DNA of 64,000 nucleotides from Sphingobacterium paludis (GCF_004364125.1 NZ_SNZV01000006.1:310001-374000); one strand, 5' to 3'. Positions 9,180 to 17,891 are shown, counted from the first letter of the stretch. The notes: a model not told the origin generated them from the sequence alone. Program-made: numbers and translations.

Positions 9180-11795
9180 ATGAGCATAGCAAAAACATAC
9201 AGTCCCAAAGAAGCTGAAGAAAAATGGTATTCGTATTGGATGGAAAATGGTTTTTTCCGATCCACGCCGGATGAACGTGAACCTTACACCATTGTGATGC
9301 CACCGCCAAATGTTACGGGTGTGCTCCATATGGGACACATGTTGAACAACACCATTCAGGATGTGCTGATCCGCAGGGCTCGCATGCAGGGTAAAAATGC
9401 CTGTTGGGTTCCTGGAACAGATCATGCGTCTATTGCAACGGAAGCAAAGGTTGTTGCTATGCTGAAAGAGCAAGGGATAGATAAGAAATCACTCTCTAGA
9501 GAAGATTTCTTAAGCCATGCCTGGGAATGGAAGGAAAAATATGGTGGGATTATTTTAAAACAGCTTGAAAAGCTGGGTGCTTCCTGCGATTGGGAGCGCA
9601 CAAAATTTACGATGGATCCTGATCTTTCTGATTCCGTAATTGATACGTTTATCAAATTTTACAACGAAGGTTATATTTACCGGGGCGTGCGCATGGTCAA
9701 TTGGGATCCTCAAGGAAGAACCGCACTTTCCGATGAGGAAGTGATCCGGAAAGAGGTAAACCAAAAACTGTATTATATACGCTATAACATTAAGGAAAGT
9801 GACGCATATGTTGTTATTGCGACGACGCGTCCTGAAACGATAATGGCCGACACAGCGATATGTATCAATCCACATGACGAGCGCTACACACATCTCAAAG
9901 GAAAAACGGTGCTTGTGCCGCTTATCAATAGAGAGATCCCCATAATAGAAGATGACTATGTAGAGATGGAATTCGGAACCGGATGTCTGAAGGTTACGCC
10001 TGCGCATGATTTGAATGACTATGAACTTGGTCAGAAGCACAACCTTGAGGTGATTGATATCCTGCAAGACGATGGCACACTAAACGAAAAAGCAGAAATC
10101 CTTGTCGGTGAAGATCGCTTTATTGCTCGAAAAAAAGTAGTGAAACTGCTGGAAGAAGTTGGGCAGATTGAAAAGATTGAAGATTACAAGTCGCAGGTAG
10201 GCTTTTCAGAACGTACGGATGCTGCCATCGAACCCAAATTGTCTATGCAATGGTTTTGCAAAATGGATAAATTAGCGCGGCCGGCACTTGAATACGTCGA
10301 AAACGGGACGATAAAATTGATCCCGGAAAAGTTTTTTGCTTCGTACAAACACTGGATGGAAAATGTTAAAGATTGGTGTATTTCCAGACAGCTGTGGTGG
10401 GGGCAACGCATTCCGGCGTGGTATAATGACCGCAACGAGTGGGTTGTTGCTAAAACCGAGGCGGAAGCCGTAACGGCTTTTGAATCGCAAGGTAAATCCA
10501 TATCGGGCCTACGTCAGGAAGACGATGTGTTGGATACTTGGTTTTCTTCGGGCTTATGGCCGATGTCCGTTTTTGACGGTGTGCGGAATCCCGATAATCC
10601 AGAATTTCAATACTATTACCCGACTAATGATTTAGTCACCGCACCAGAAATCTTATTTTTCTGGGTGGCTCGCATGATTATAATGGGGCACAATTATACC
10701 GAGAAACCCCCGTTTCGAAATGTGTATTTAACGGGCATTGTGCGCGACAAACTGGGTCGTAAAATGTCTAAATCACTCGGAAATTCCCCAGACCCTATCG
10801 AGCTGATGGAACAGTACGGCACAGACGGTGTTCGCGTAGGTATGCTGCTGTCTTCACCGGCCGGAAATGATTTGATGTTTGACGTGTCCTACTGTGAGCA
10901 AGGTCGTAACTTTGCCAACAAAATATGGAACGCTTTCCGCTTGGTAAAGGGCTGGGAAACAACGGAGAACGTTGCTACCGATGCACAGAAAACAGCTGCG
11001 AAATGGTTTGAGAGCCGTTTTAACCAAGCTGTAGCGGAAATAGAGGAACACTTTGCAAACTATCGCCTATCCGACGCGTTGATGGCAACATACAAATTGG
11101 TGTGGGACGATTTTTGCGCTTGGTATTTAGAGTTGGTTAAACCGGCATACCAGGCACCGATCGAAAAGGAGACCTTGGAAACGGTTAAAGCATTTTTTGC
11201 AAAAATCCTGACACTTACGCACCCCTTCATGCCATTTTTAACGGAAGAGTTGTGGCACGATGATCTTTTTGGCGTGCGTGAGGCCAACGACTGTGTTATT
11301 GTTGCCTCTTACCCTAGTGTGCAGTCTTTTGATGAAAACCTGATCAAGGAATTTGAAATTGTACAACAAGTGATCTCCGAAGTGCGGAGCATAAGAAATA
11401 GTAAGGGTATATCACCCAAAGTTGCTTTACCTCTGTCGATAAATGCATCGGTGATCGATTTCAGCACCTATCAGGAAAGCATTATCAAGCTGGCCAACAT
11501 TGCGGAGTTTAGCCTGGTAAAAGAAAAGGTGCAGGGCGCCGTAAGCTTTTTGGCAGGTAAAAACGAATGCTACGTAGCCTTAGAAGATAATCTTGATGTG
11601 GATGCAGAGAAAGAACGGATCAGTAAGGAGATAGCCTATCTGGAGGGATTTTTAGTCTCTGTAGATAAAAAGCTCTCCAACGAGCGATTTGTTCAAAATG
11701 CCAAACCAGAAGTCGTGCAGAATGAGCAAAACAAAAGAGCAGACGCACAAGCAAAGATCAACATCTTGAAGGAAAGCCTAATTAGTTTAGGATAA
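9180..11795 (+). CDS. valS: Valyl-tRNA synthetase
   Basis: Class I aminoacyl-tRNA synthetase that charges tRNA-Val (cytoplasm, essential). The 871 residues are typical. The HIGH-type motif is NVTGVLHMGHM (HMGH at 50-53) and the KMSKS loop is GRKMSKSLGNSPDP (about 527). The CP1 editing domain lies between them (about 190-330, with TTRPETIMADTA), followed by the helical anticodon-binding domain (about 600-740). A C-terminal coiled coil (about 800-871, DAEKERISKEIAYLEGF) is the valyl-specific arm that contacts the tRNA. The ATG at 9180 follows the promoter element at 9148-9155. A strong hairpin follows at 11819-11856. Confidence 0.98.
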   Translation: MSIAKTYSPKEAEEKWYSYWMENGFFRSTPDEREPYTIVMPPPNVTGVLHMGHMLNNTIQDVLIRRARMQGKNACWVPGTDHASIATEAKVVAMLKEQGIDKKSLSREDFLSHAWEWKEKYGGIILKQLEKLGASCDWERTKFTMDPDLSDSVIDTFIKFYNEGYIYRGVRMVNWDPQGRTALSDEEVIRKEVNQKLYYIRYNIKESDAYVVIATTRPETIMADTAICINPHDERYTHLKGKTVLVPLINREIPIIEDDYVEMEFGTGCLKVTPAHDLNDYELGQKHNLEVIDILQDDGTLNEKAEILVGEDRFIARKKVVKLLEEVGQIEKIEDYKSQVGFSERTDAAIEPKLSMQWFCKMDKLARPALEYVENGTIKLIPEKFFASYKHWMENVKDWCISRQLWWGQRIPAWYNDRNEWVVAKTEAEAVTAFESQGKSISGLRQEDDVLDTWFSSGLWPMSVFDGVRNPDNPEFQYYYPTNDLVTAPEILFFWVARMIIMGHNYTEKPPFRNVYLTGIVRDKLGRKMSKSLGNSPDPIELMEQYGTDGVRVGMLLSSPAGNDLMFDVSYCEQGRNFANKIWNAFRLVKGWETTENVATDAQKTAAKWFESRFNQAVAEIEEHFANYRLSDALMATYKLVWDDFCAWYLELVKPAYQAPIEKETLETVKAFFAKILTLTHPFMPFLTEELWHDDLFGVREANDCVIVASYPSVQSFDENLIKEFEIVQQVISEVRSIRNSKGISPKVALPLSINASVIDFSTYQESIIKLANIAEFSLVKEKVQGAVSFLAGKNECYVALEDNLDVDAEKERISKEIAYLEGFLVSVDKKLSNERFVQNAKPEVVQNEQNKRADAQAKINILKESLISLG

Positions 11796-11818
11796 ACCAC
11801 CTTCAGTACAATTTAGAT

Positions 11819-11856
11819 TATACACATAGCGCTCCGTATCGAGCGCTATGTGTATA
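11819..11856 (+). terminator. Strong hairpin after valS
   Basis: A perfect 16-bp inverted repeat (TATACACATAGCGCTC / GAGCGCTATGTGTATA) with a 6-base loop. No T tract follows, so it may act as a terminator without a U-run or as a 3' end stabiliser. Confidence 0.6.
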
Positions 11857-11998
11857 CTATGCCTACCCAATTGCCGAAAAAGCCTACGGCGATAAAAAAA
11901 TCCTTTCCGTAAAAAACATTCACCGAAAAACAATCGGCACTTACCGAGAACTCTATTAAACTCACCTATTTCTTATGGTGCAGCAAGCCCGTTCCACC

Positions 11999-12006
11999 TA
12001 CCTTTG
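11999..12006 (+). promoter_or_regulatory. -7 promoter element of the small membrane protein operon
   Basis: TACCTTTG matches TAnnTTTG exactly and lies 41 bases upstream of the ATG at 12048. Confidence 0.5.
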
Positions 12007-12047
12007 GAGTATACAAAAAGAGATAAACAATTTAAAAATAGAAAATC

Positions 12048-12332
12048 ATGAAAACGAACAACACCTTTAACTTGAACAGCGAAAACATCAGCAATGCCTT
12101 TCAAAAAGCTTTCGATACGACTCAACAAACCAAACTGTGCGTAAGCGCAAAAACGGGAAAAGAATACATGAACCTTCCCCTGCTGATTGCGGTTATTATT
12201 GCTGTTATCGTTCCTTTTGCGGCGGTTGTTACCGTAGTCTTGGGATTGGCATTTGGCGTCAACTTTGCCTTTCAAAAGGATAGTAAAGAAGCAGCAAGCA
12301 AAGTGCCCGGTGATGTCATTCAGGTCAAATAA
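12048..12332 (+). CDS. DUF4342-like small membrane protein
   Basis: A 94-residue protein. An N-terminal amphipathic helix (ENISNAFQKAFDT) and a short beta hairpin (TKLCVSAKTGKEYMNLPLL) precede a long hydrophobic segment (about 47-75, two turns of Val/Ile/Ala). This order (helix, hairpin with K-x-G-K, then membrane segment) resembles the DUF4342 family of uncharacterised proteins; the assignment rests on layout, not a search. It is followed after 34 bases by a Pmp3-like protein, probably in the same transcript. Function unknown; an envelope or stress role is a guess from the neighbour. Confidence 0.65.
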   Translation: MKTNNTFNLNSENISNAFQKAFDTTQQTKLCVSAKTGKEYMNLPLLIAVIIAVIVPFAAVVTVVLGLAFGVNFAFQKDSKEAASKVPGDVIQVK

Positions 12333-12366
12333 CAGCATCCATTCATCTACTAAACAACATAAAAAA

Positions 12367-12564
12367 ATGACACTAATCGCAGTACTATTCCCTTGGCTTT
12401 CCTTTTTCTTACGTGGAAAGATTCTCATTGGATTCCTTTGCCTGATCTTACAGATAACCCTTATAGGCTGGCTTCCGGCGGCCATATGGGCTGTGGCAGA
12501 CCGCGTTGACGGCAAAAACAAAGCGCGTATTCGCCAGCTGGAACGGAGCATGTATCGCTCCTAG
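12367..12564 (+). CDS. YqaE/Pmp3-like small hydrophobic membrane protein
   Basis: A 65-residue protein with two membrane segments (residues about 2-14 and 20-43) joined by a short basic loop (FLRGK), and a basic C-terminal tail (KNKARIRQLERS). The LIGWLPAAIWAV stretch matches the LGWIPGVIHAL-type second segment of the Pmp3/YqaE proteolipid family. These proteins are linked in yeast and plants to salt and cation stress, but their bacterial function is poorly known. The ATG at 12367 is chosen over an in-frame ATG at 12253, which lies inside the upstream gene. It is probably co-transcribed with the DUF4342-like gene. Confidence 0.7.
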   Translation: MTLIAVLFPWLSFFLRGKILIGFLCLILQITLIGWLPAAIWAVADRVDGKNKARIRQLERSMYRS

Positions 12565-12608
12565 CCCGGGACATGGAAACAACCTCGCTGAAAAAAATTC
12601 AAAAATTG

Positions 12609-12639
12609 TTGCAAGATAGAAAAAGCTTGCTTATTTTTA
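12609..12639 (+). promoter_or_regulatory. Candidate promoter of a small transcription unit
   Basis: TTG (12609-12611), 20 bases, then TATTTTTA (12632-12639): the spacing of a Bacteroidota -33/-7 promoter with one mismatch in the -7 element. A terminator-like hairpin about 150 bases downstream makes a short transcript plausible. Confidence 0.35.
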
Positions 12640-12679
12640 TCGCGATAATAATGATTTAACCCTTTAAAAGACGAAGAAG

Positions 12680-12763
12680 ATGTTTGTAATGACAACAGTC
12701 CGCCTTAAGTCGATAGCAAATAAATTTGCTGCGGCTCCTCTTCGTGCTTTATTCCTTTCATAA
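12680..12763 (+). CDS. Candidate 27-residue small ORF (or part of a small RNA)
   Basis: ATG at 12680, TAA at 12761-12763. It encodes a basic, mildly hydrophobic peptide (starts MFVMTTVRLK, ends LRALFLS). It sits between a promoter-like pair (12609-12639) and a terminator-like hairpin (12790-12822) in an otherwise empty stretch of about 470 bases. The transcript may equally be a non-coding RNA. No homologue is recognised; an amphipathic basic peptide of this size could be a leader or membrane peptide, but that is speculation. Confidence 0.3.
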   Translation: MFVMTTVRLKSIANKFAAAPLRALFLS

Positions 12764-12789
12764 GAACATTTCCAACTTGAAATATAATA

Positions 12790-12822
12790 AAGCTCGAAGA
12801 ACATTCGGGCTTTTATTTTTTG
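12790..12822 (+). terminator. Terminator-like hairpin of the small transcription unit
   Basis: The stem AAGCTCGAA / TTCGGGCTT (9 bp, one G-U pair) has a 5-base loop and is followed by a T-rich run (TTATTTTTT). Confidence 0.6.
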
Positions 12823-13037
12823 GACGAAATCTCCAAAGCGAAAATAGCTGTTGTAACCCACTACTTCTTATAAACCAGCATCACGCTTCCTCGGAAAAAT
12901 AATCCAGTAAAACAGTTCCCGAATTTTGTAAATAAAAGTACATCTGACGCTGCGCGGATGTGTCAAAATGAACAGAAATAATTGGGGAAATGATACCCCG
13001 CAAAAATTGTCCGCACGGACAAAAAACATGTCTAGCG
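12821..13037. other. Stretch between the small unit and the release-factor remnant
   Basis: About 220 bases without a supported gene. I looked for the missing N-terminal half of the downstream release-factor-like gene in all three plus-strand frames and did not find it. Confidence 0.4.
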
Positions 13038-13331
13038 ATGGAAGAACACCTGTATACCCTCTTATGCGAACGCGATATTCTTTACCAAACACGACGTAGC
13101 TGCCATTCGAGCGGCCGAAAAGTAGGCCAAATAAACAATACGTTCCGGGCCTTGCACATTCCGACAGGAATAACAGTGCAGGTAGTTGATAGCGGATCAG
13201 CACTGCTGAACAGACAAACAGCAAATAAAAAACTGATGGAAAAGATGCAACAGCGGCAATTTGACGCCTCTGCTTCTACAAGCGAAAACGCGAAGAAAGG
13301 GTCTGAGAAATACAATGCTGAGGAACTGTAG
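13038..13331 (+). pseudogene. Degraded class I release-factor-like (PrfH-type) GGQ domain
   Basis: An ORF of 97 residues from the ATG at 13038 (an in-frame ATG at 12990 adds 16 residues without similarity). The central part resembles the GGQ domain of class I release factors, especially the small PrfH/RF-like proteins. CHSSGRKVGQ corresponds to SSG-x-GGQ, RALHIPTGITVQV to VR-x-THLPTGI-x-V, and DSGSALLNRQTANKKLMEKM to ERSQ-x-NK-x-ALK-x-L. Key positions are lost: GGQ reads VGQ, RSQ reads GSA, and about four residues are missing after the Gln. The N-terminal half of PrfH is absent, and the ORF ends where family members continue toward an ERGNPV-type motif. Most likely a decaying gene; an inactive decoy that still binds ribosomes is possible. 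No rtcB partner is nearby. The stop codon lies in a terminator stem. Confidence 0.5.
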
Positions 13332-13347
13332 GGCTGCTGCCCTACAG
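13326..13347. terminator. Hairpin between convergent genes
   Basis: A perfect 9-bp stem (CTGTAGGGC / GCCCTACAG) with a 4-base loop. The plus-strand stop codon (TAG, 13329-13331) is inside the stem. It could serve both strands. Confidence 0.6.
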
Positions 13348-13356
13348 CCTATGTGC

Positions 13357-13773
13357 CTAGAGCAGTTCGGTATCCCTTACTGCAACCTTCGTCCAATATT
13401 TGCTATACTGATCGATCGCTGAAAGATGATCAGGATGCTTTTCGTAGGTGTTGACATCTGCTAAACTTTTGAAGGTCACGATAATGTTGTACTGAAAAGA
13501 GTTATCAACCACCTCACGGGCTGTGGTGGCCGCTGGTTTGCCTACATGGAAACTATGTATACTTGCTATCGTTTTCAGTATCTCGAAAAAGTTTAAAAAA
13601 TCCTTTTCCTCTTCGTCGGATATCCCCTCCTTCAGCCAAAAATAAACCGAATGAACAATGTGTCCGGAGGCAAACTCATTTCCAGCCGCTTGGTTGGCAG
13701 ATGTGCACGACGTAAGCACACTTGCTGATGTTCCTGCTACAGCGACGGATTTTAAAAAATTTCTTCTTTCCAT
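13357..13773 (-). CDS. Dabb (stress-responsive A/B barrel) domain protein with export signal
   Basis: A 138-residue protein. The N-terminus MERRNFLKSVAVAGTSASVLTSC looks like a Tat-type start (RRNFLK) running into a possible lipobox (LTSC), so it is probably exported and perhaps lipidated. The mature part carries the dimeric alpha/beta barrel pattern of Dabb proteins: GHIVHSVYFWLKEG at the first strand, FHVGKPAATT in the middle and YEKHPDHLSAIDQY near the end. Dabb proteins form small ferredoxin-like dimers of mostly unknown function. It is convergent with the release-factor remnant, from which it is separated by a hairpin. Molecular function not inferred. Confidence 0.8.
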   Translation of the reverse strand: MERRNFLKSVAVAGTSASVLTSCTSANQAAGNEFASGHIVHSVYFWLKEGISDEEEKDFLNFFEILKTIASIHSFHVGKPAATTAREVVDNSFQYNIIVTFKSLADVNTYEKHPDHLSAIDQYSKYWTKVAVRDTELL

Positions 13774-13943
13774 ATGGATATCAAGTAATTGTGAACAGTA
13801 TTAAAGTACCTCAATATACGAAAATATCTTCCTCCCCTCTAATTTTTGCACGCTGCTATTTGGAAATAAAACGAACTTACCATGAACGAGGAAATAACCG
13901 ATAAATATTTTATCTTTATTGGCAGAAATACAAGCCAATTGTT

Positions 13944-15848
13944 ATGAAATATATCGTTATAAGCTTTTTAGCCTGTTGCCTGCATACCGTTACAGCGCAA
14001 ACCATTTACGACATTCAAAAAATTCCAAAAGAATTAAAAGCGAGAGCAGCGGCAACTATTCGTGATGAATCAATCAATATTGAAATGCGATCCGAAAATG
14101 ATGTTGTTGAAAAAGTGAAACGAGCCATTACCGTGCACAACAAAAGCGGCGATTACTACGCTGCAATCCCGCTTTATTATAACAAAAGTGCCGCTATAAA
14201 GTCTATCAAAGGCGCGGTTTACAATGAGTTTGGGATAGCGATACAAAAAATCGCACCGAAGAATTTTGTTGATATTAGTGCCGTTGATGGCTTCTCGATG
14301 TTTTCGGACACCCGCTTAAAGTTATATCAATTTGAGGCTATTCAATATCCATACACCGTTGAAATTGAATACGAGGTGCAGCACAAACAAAACCTTTCTA
14401 TTCCCAGCTGGCAGCCAAACTTCAGCCCAAACATCGCCGTACAGAACAGCACATACACTTTTGCTGCGCCCAGCGATGTCGCCATACGATCGCATGTACA
14501 AAACGCTGCGGCCGAGCCGCAAGTCGAAAGAAAAGATAAGCTCACGCTGCGTACTTGGAAAGTTAGCAACATTCCAGCCGTTAAGGAAGAGCCATTTACG
14601 AAAAATTTCCGCGACGAGTCTATCGAAGTTTTCATTGTGCCAGAAAAGGTTTCTTACTACGGCAAGACAGGGGCGTTTAACACCTGGAAAGAGTTTGGAA
14701 AATGGAAATACGACAACTTGCTACAAGGAAAACAAAATCTAAATACAGCTGTGCGGGATAAGGTCATAGCACTGACCAAGGACTGTGTGACAGACAAAGA
14801 TAAAGCGAAGGTATTATATAGGTATTTACAAGAGAAAACGCGGTATGTAAGCATACAAGTCGGGATCGGCGGTTTGGAGCCTTTCCCAGCCAGTGATGTC
14901 GAAAAATATGGCTACGGCGACTGCAAGGCATTGGTCAACTACATGCAAAACCTGCTCAGTTTTGTTGATATCCCATCATATTACTGTGTGGTGCAGGCAG
15001 GTAATAAAAAAGAAGACCTGCGACTTGATTTTGCAAACGCACGCGATGGCAACCACATCATTCTCTGCATCCCGTTCGAAAATGACACAACCTGGCTAGA
15101 ATGCACCAGCCAACAGATGCCTTTTGGATTCTTGGGCGACTTCACCGATGACAGACTCGTCTTGGCCTGCACGGCGGAGGGTGGTCAAGTACTGCGGACT
15201 CCCCATTATGCTGAAGCACAAAATAGTCAGGTGCGGAGGGCAAAGTTGAAATTACATAACTTTACCGATCTGGAAGGAACAATAGAAACAACCTTCTCTG
15301 GAACCCAATACGACAACCACATCGATGTGTTTCGCTCAAACAACGCAGAGAAACCCAAACTGCTTGCCAAGCACTACGATATCAACAACATCCGTTTTGA
15401 AAACATAGCGTACACCAAACTGGAAGATGGTGTGATGCCCGGCATCCGTGAAGCAATAGGGATTCAGATTCCCGGTATAGTCACGAAAGCAGGTCAAAAA
15501 ATAATTATTCCCTCCACCCTATTTAACAACTATCCCACCATTCCTCGAAATGATAGCAGACAGCAACCCATATACATCAACAGAGGCTTTACGGATGAAG
15601 ATTTGGTCGAAATTCAATTGCCTGCAGATGTTAAGCAATTGACCATTCCGCTGGAAAAGAGTTTTGCATGTGAGATAGGGAGCTACATGTTTACAGCGCA
15701 TATGGAAGGAGACACGCTGGTGAGCAGCAGAAAACTTACCATCAAGCAAGGGATTTATGATGCCAGCAAGTATGCCGAGTTTCACGATTTCCTAAGGTCG
15801 GTAAGCCAAACGGATAAGGGCAGATTTACATTAGAAATTCGGCAATAG
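13944..15848 (+). CDS. Exported DUF3857/transglutaminase-like protein with catalytic Cys
   Basis: A 634-residue protein with a signal peptide (MKYIVISFLACCLHTVTAQ). The N-terminal half (about 25-260) is the beta-rich DUF3857 region (SENDVVEKVKRAITVHNKSG). It is followed by a transglutaminase-like domain (about 275-400) with the nucleophile in YGYGDCKALVNY (Cys327), a His in DGNHIILC and an acidic/Cys segment (TTWLECTS). The C-terminal ~200 residues form another beta-rich DUF3858-like part. This family is common in Bacteroidota; proteins are thought to act in the periplasm, but the substrate is unknown. A weak -7-like TATCTTTA is at 13911-13918. It is convergent with a paralogue whose first seven residues (MKYIVIS) are identical. 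Confidence 0.85.
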   Translation: MKYIVISFLACCLHTVTAQTIYDIQKIPKELKARAAATIRDESINIEMRSENDVVEKVKRAITVHNKSGDYYAAIPLYYNKSAAIKSIKGAVYNEFGIAIQKIAPKNFVDISAVDGFSMFSDTRLKLYQFEAIQYPYTVEIEYEVQHKQNLSIPSWQPNFSPNIAVQNSTYTFAAPSDVAIRSHVQNAAAEPQVERKDKLTLRTWKVSNIPAVKEEPFTKNFRDESIEVFIVPEKVSYYGKTGAFNTWKEFGKWKYDNLLQGKQNLNTAVRDKVIALTKDCVTDKDKAKVLYRYLQEKTRYVSIQVGIGGLEPFPASDVEKYGYGDCKALVNYMQNLLSFVDIPSYYCVVQAGNKKEDLRLDFANARDGNHIILCIPFENDTTWLECTSQQMPFGFLGDFTDDRLVLACTAEGGQVLRTPHYAEAQNSQVRRAKLKLHNFTDLEGTIETTFSGTQYDNHIDVFRSNNAEKPKLLAKHYDINNIRFENIAYTKLEDGVMPGIREAIGIQIPGIVTKAGQKIIIPSTLFNNYPTIPRNDSRQQPIYINRGFTDEDLVEIQLPADVKQLTIPLEKSFACEIGSYMFTAHMEGDTLVSSRKLTIKQGIYDASKYAEFHDFLRSVSQTDKGRFTLEIRQ

Positions 15849-15860
15849 CTGCCGAATTTC
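15834..15860. terminator. Bidirectional hairpin between the two DUF3857 genes
   Basis: A perfect 11-bp stem (GAAATTCGGCA / TGCCGAATTTC) with a 5-base loop. The stop codon TAG of the plus-strand gene (15846-15848) lies in the loop. Confidence 0.65.
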
Positions 15861-15888
15861 TCGTTACGCGACTAAACGTATACCTCCG

Positions 15889-17868
15889 CTAACCTTTGTG
15901 CTGCAATACGCAACTGCCCTTTTGTCGTTGAATAATACGGCTGAAAAATTCCTTCAGATCTAAATACTCTTCGGGAAGGAAAACGGGCTTATTGACCTGG
16001 GTTAATATCTGTATCGATACTTGCGTTCCATTCTGTGTGATCGAATAGATAAAGCGCGCATCGCGATTTGGAAGCGATAGGCTTTCCTTCATCTTTAGCG
16101 ATTCTTCCGTTAACACAAATCCCTCGGGCACCTCGATGAGAAACGTTAAATTTTCTTGAATCTTAGATCCGAGATCCACCGGGTATGTTCGTGACGACAG
16201 GTTAAACGGGTTTTTATCCGTTCTTCCATACACAATGGGATTAAAATGTATTTCCTGTTTATCAATCGTCGCAAAATTCATGATATCGATATCCATTTCC
16301 TCCTTGAGCAGCATTTCGCAGTTTCCCTGGTTTTCTACCTTCGCGTCTGCGACGACCATATGGGTCATCTTATTTTGCCAATCTTCGAAATATTCCTCTA
16401 TGGACGTGAAGCCATCCATAACGGTTCGTTTGGTCGAGGCGCCATAGCCGCCACGCGTCATGGTTAGCTTTCCTTTCAAGGATCCTTCTTCGTCGATTTT
16501 GCCGTTGAAATAAACGTTGAAGCTCGATACCAAATTAGCCTGTAGTGGTACCCAATCCGATACGCCCTCCAGCGGAATATTACGCCCCTGATAGTTTATA
16601 CATTTCATCGGAAGGTTTCCAAAGGGCTCATAGCGGGCGCTGGCATCAAGGTAAAAATACGCATCATCAACCTTTGCCCTAGCGACCACGTAGTTGAACT
16701 CGGAAAGGCCCGCATTGTAGACACCCGGGTAGCCATTGTCACGGGTCGACAGAATAACGGCTTCTGCCGGAATGCCGACGTAATTCAGCGCACTGATTAA
16801 CGCCAGGTTGATGTCTGCACTGTTGCCACTTCTTGATTCCAAAGCTTTTTTTATGCCGACGTCGGCAAGCATACTATGCCGACCATTCCACTTGATCTGC
16901 TGTTTGATATAGTCGTAAATCTGTGTTGCTTTTTCGTGATTGCCCAATTCGCTAACACCCAACGGATCGATAAACTCTTTCAATGCAGATTTGCGTTTTA
17001 ATTGTCCACCAAATTTTTCATCGTCCAGCAAATAGCGTTGCACGTCATCCCAAGTCAGCGAAAATGTTTTGTTTGGCCCGAAGGGAATAGCATACCGCGA
17101 GAGTTCAAAAGTTAGGATGGATTTAAAATTTTTGGAGGCCGTCATATAATCTTCAGCAACAAACGCCGGGATATTCGTCATCAGATAAGCTATTTTTTCG
17201 CCTTTTACCTCGCCTACCTCCGTTGAAAGCTGCGTGTTGTATTGCTCCACTTTGCGTTGTCCTAGTGGGATGCCCCCTTTGAGGTTGACACGGTATGTAC
17301 AGATGTCAGGAATGCGGGTGACAAATTCACTACGTAGCTTCGGAATTTCCGTTTGAAAGGTCCAGGCGTTTAGGCTAAACAGAAATGGAGACCTCGTTTT
17401 GTACCGCAACTCAACGATGGATCCTTCCTTAACTTGCGGGAAGGCGATTTTAACCAAATGATGGTTCTTGCTCGTTTTCTCCGTGATGATATTTTCCTTC
17501 CCCAAAGCGGTTTTGTTTATTCCGCCAGATTCCAGATTGTACGTAAACCCTTTGAGGTCAACCACCGCTTCCTTTTCGGTATTATCCAAATAGAGGGGAA
17601 TGGTAAAGTTTGCCTGATCGTATCCCTCTTTGTTAAGAATTTTGATCAACACATGGTAGTAATAATCTATTTCAAAGCCTTTGCCCGCTATTGAACTAAG
17701 TTCAATATTAGCGTAACCGTACTCGTTTAACACCACCCCGCTCGAACTGGAGTCCAACAAGCTGCTTTGTATTTTAAAATCTGCTTCTTTAATTTTTCCG
17801 AAAGAAAAATCTTGCGCGTTTGTTCGGCACGCGAATAAGGCGATCAGGCTAATAACGATATATTTCAT
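15889..17868 (-). CDS. Exported DUF3857 protein with cysteine-less transglutaminase-like domain
   Basis: A 659-residue paralogue of the convergent 13944-15848 gene. The start is set at 17868 (MKYIVISLIALFACRTNAQ, a signal peptide) because a -7 element (TATATTTG) lies at 17892-17899; the longer frame to 17955 would begin upstream of it. Domains: DUF3857 beta-rich region, then a transglutaminase-like domain. Where the paralogue has GDCKA, this protein has SGNSADINLALISALNYVGI, so Ser replaces the nucleophilic Cys. The C-terminal part is again beta-rich. The fold is probably kept for binding rather than catalysis. Gene order and shared N-terminus suggest duplication followed by divergence. Confidence 0.85.
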   Translation of the reverse strand: MKYIVISLIALFACRTNAQDFSFGKIKEADFKIQSSLLDSSSSGVVLNEYGYANIELSSIAGKGFEIDYYYHVLIKILNKEGYDQANFTIPLYLDNTEKEAVVDLKGFTYNLESGGINKTALGKENIITEKTSKNHHLVKIAFPQVKEGSIVELRYKTRSPFLFSLNAWTFQTEIPKLRSEFVTRIPDICTYRVNLKGGIPLGQRKVEQYNTQLSTEVGEVKGEKIAYLMTNIPAFVAEDYMTASKNFKSILTFELSRYAIPFGPNKTFSLTWDDVQRYLLDDEKFGGQLKRKSALKEFIDPLGVSELGNHEKATQIYDYIKQQIKWNGRHSMLADVGIKKALESRSGNSADINLALISALNYVGIPAEAVILSTRDNGYPGVYNAGLSEFNYVVARAKVDDAYFYLDASARYEPFGNLPMKCINYQGRNIPLEGVSDWVPLQANLVSSFNVYFNGKIDEEGSLKGKLTMTRGGYGASTKRTVMDGFTSIEEYFEDWQNKMTHMVVADAKVENQGNCEMLLKEEMDIDIMNFATIDKQEIHFNPIVYGRTDKNPFNLSSRTYPVDLGSKIQENLTFLIEVPEGFVLTEESLKMKESLSLPNRDARFIYSITQNGTQVSIQILTQVNKPVFLPEEYLDLKEFFSRIIQRQKGSCVLQHKG

Positions 17869-17891
17869 ACATCTAAAAAACAATTGGTTCC

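Noticed and set aside
9555..10067. Minus-strand ORF of 170 codons within valS
   Set aside because: valS is unambiguous here; the antisense translation has no recognisable domain.
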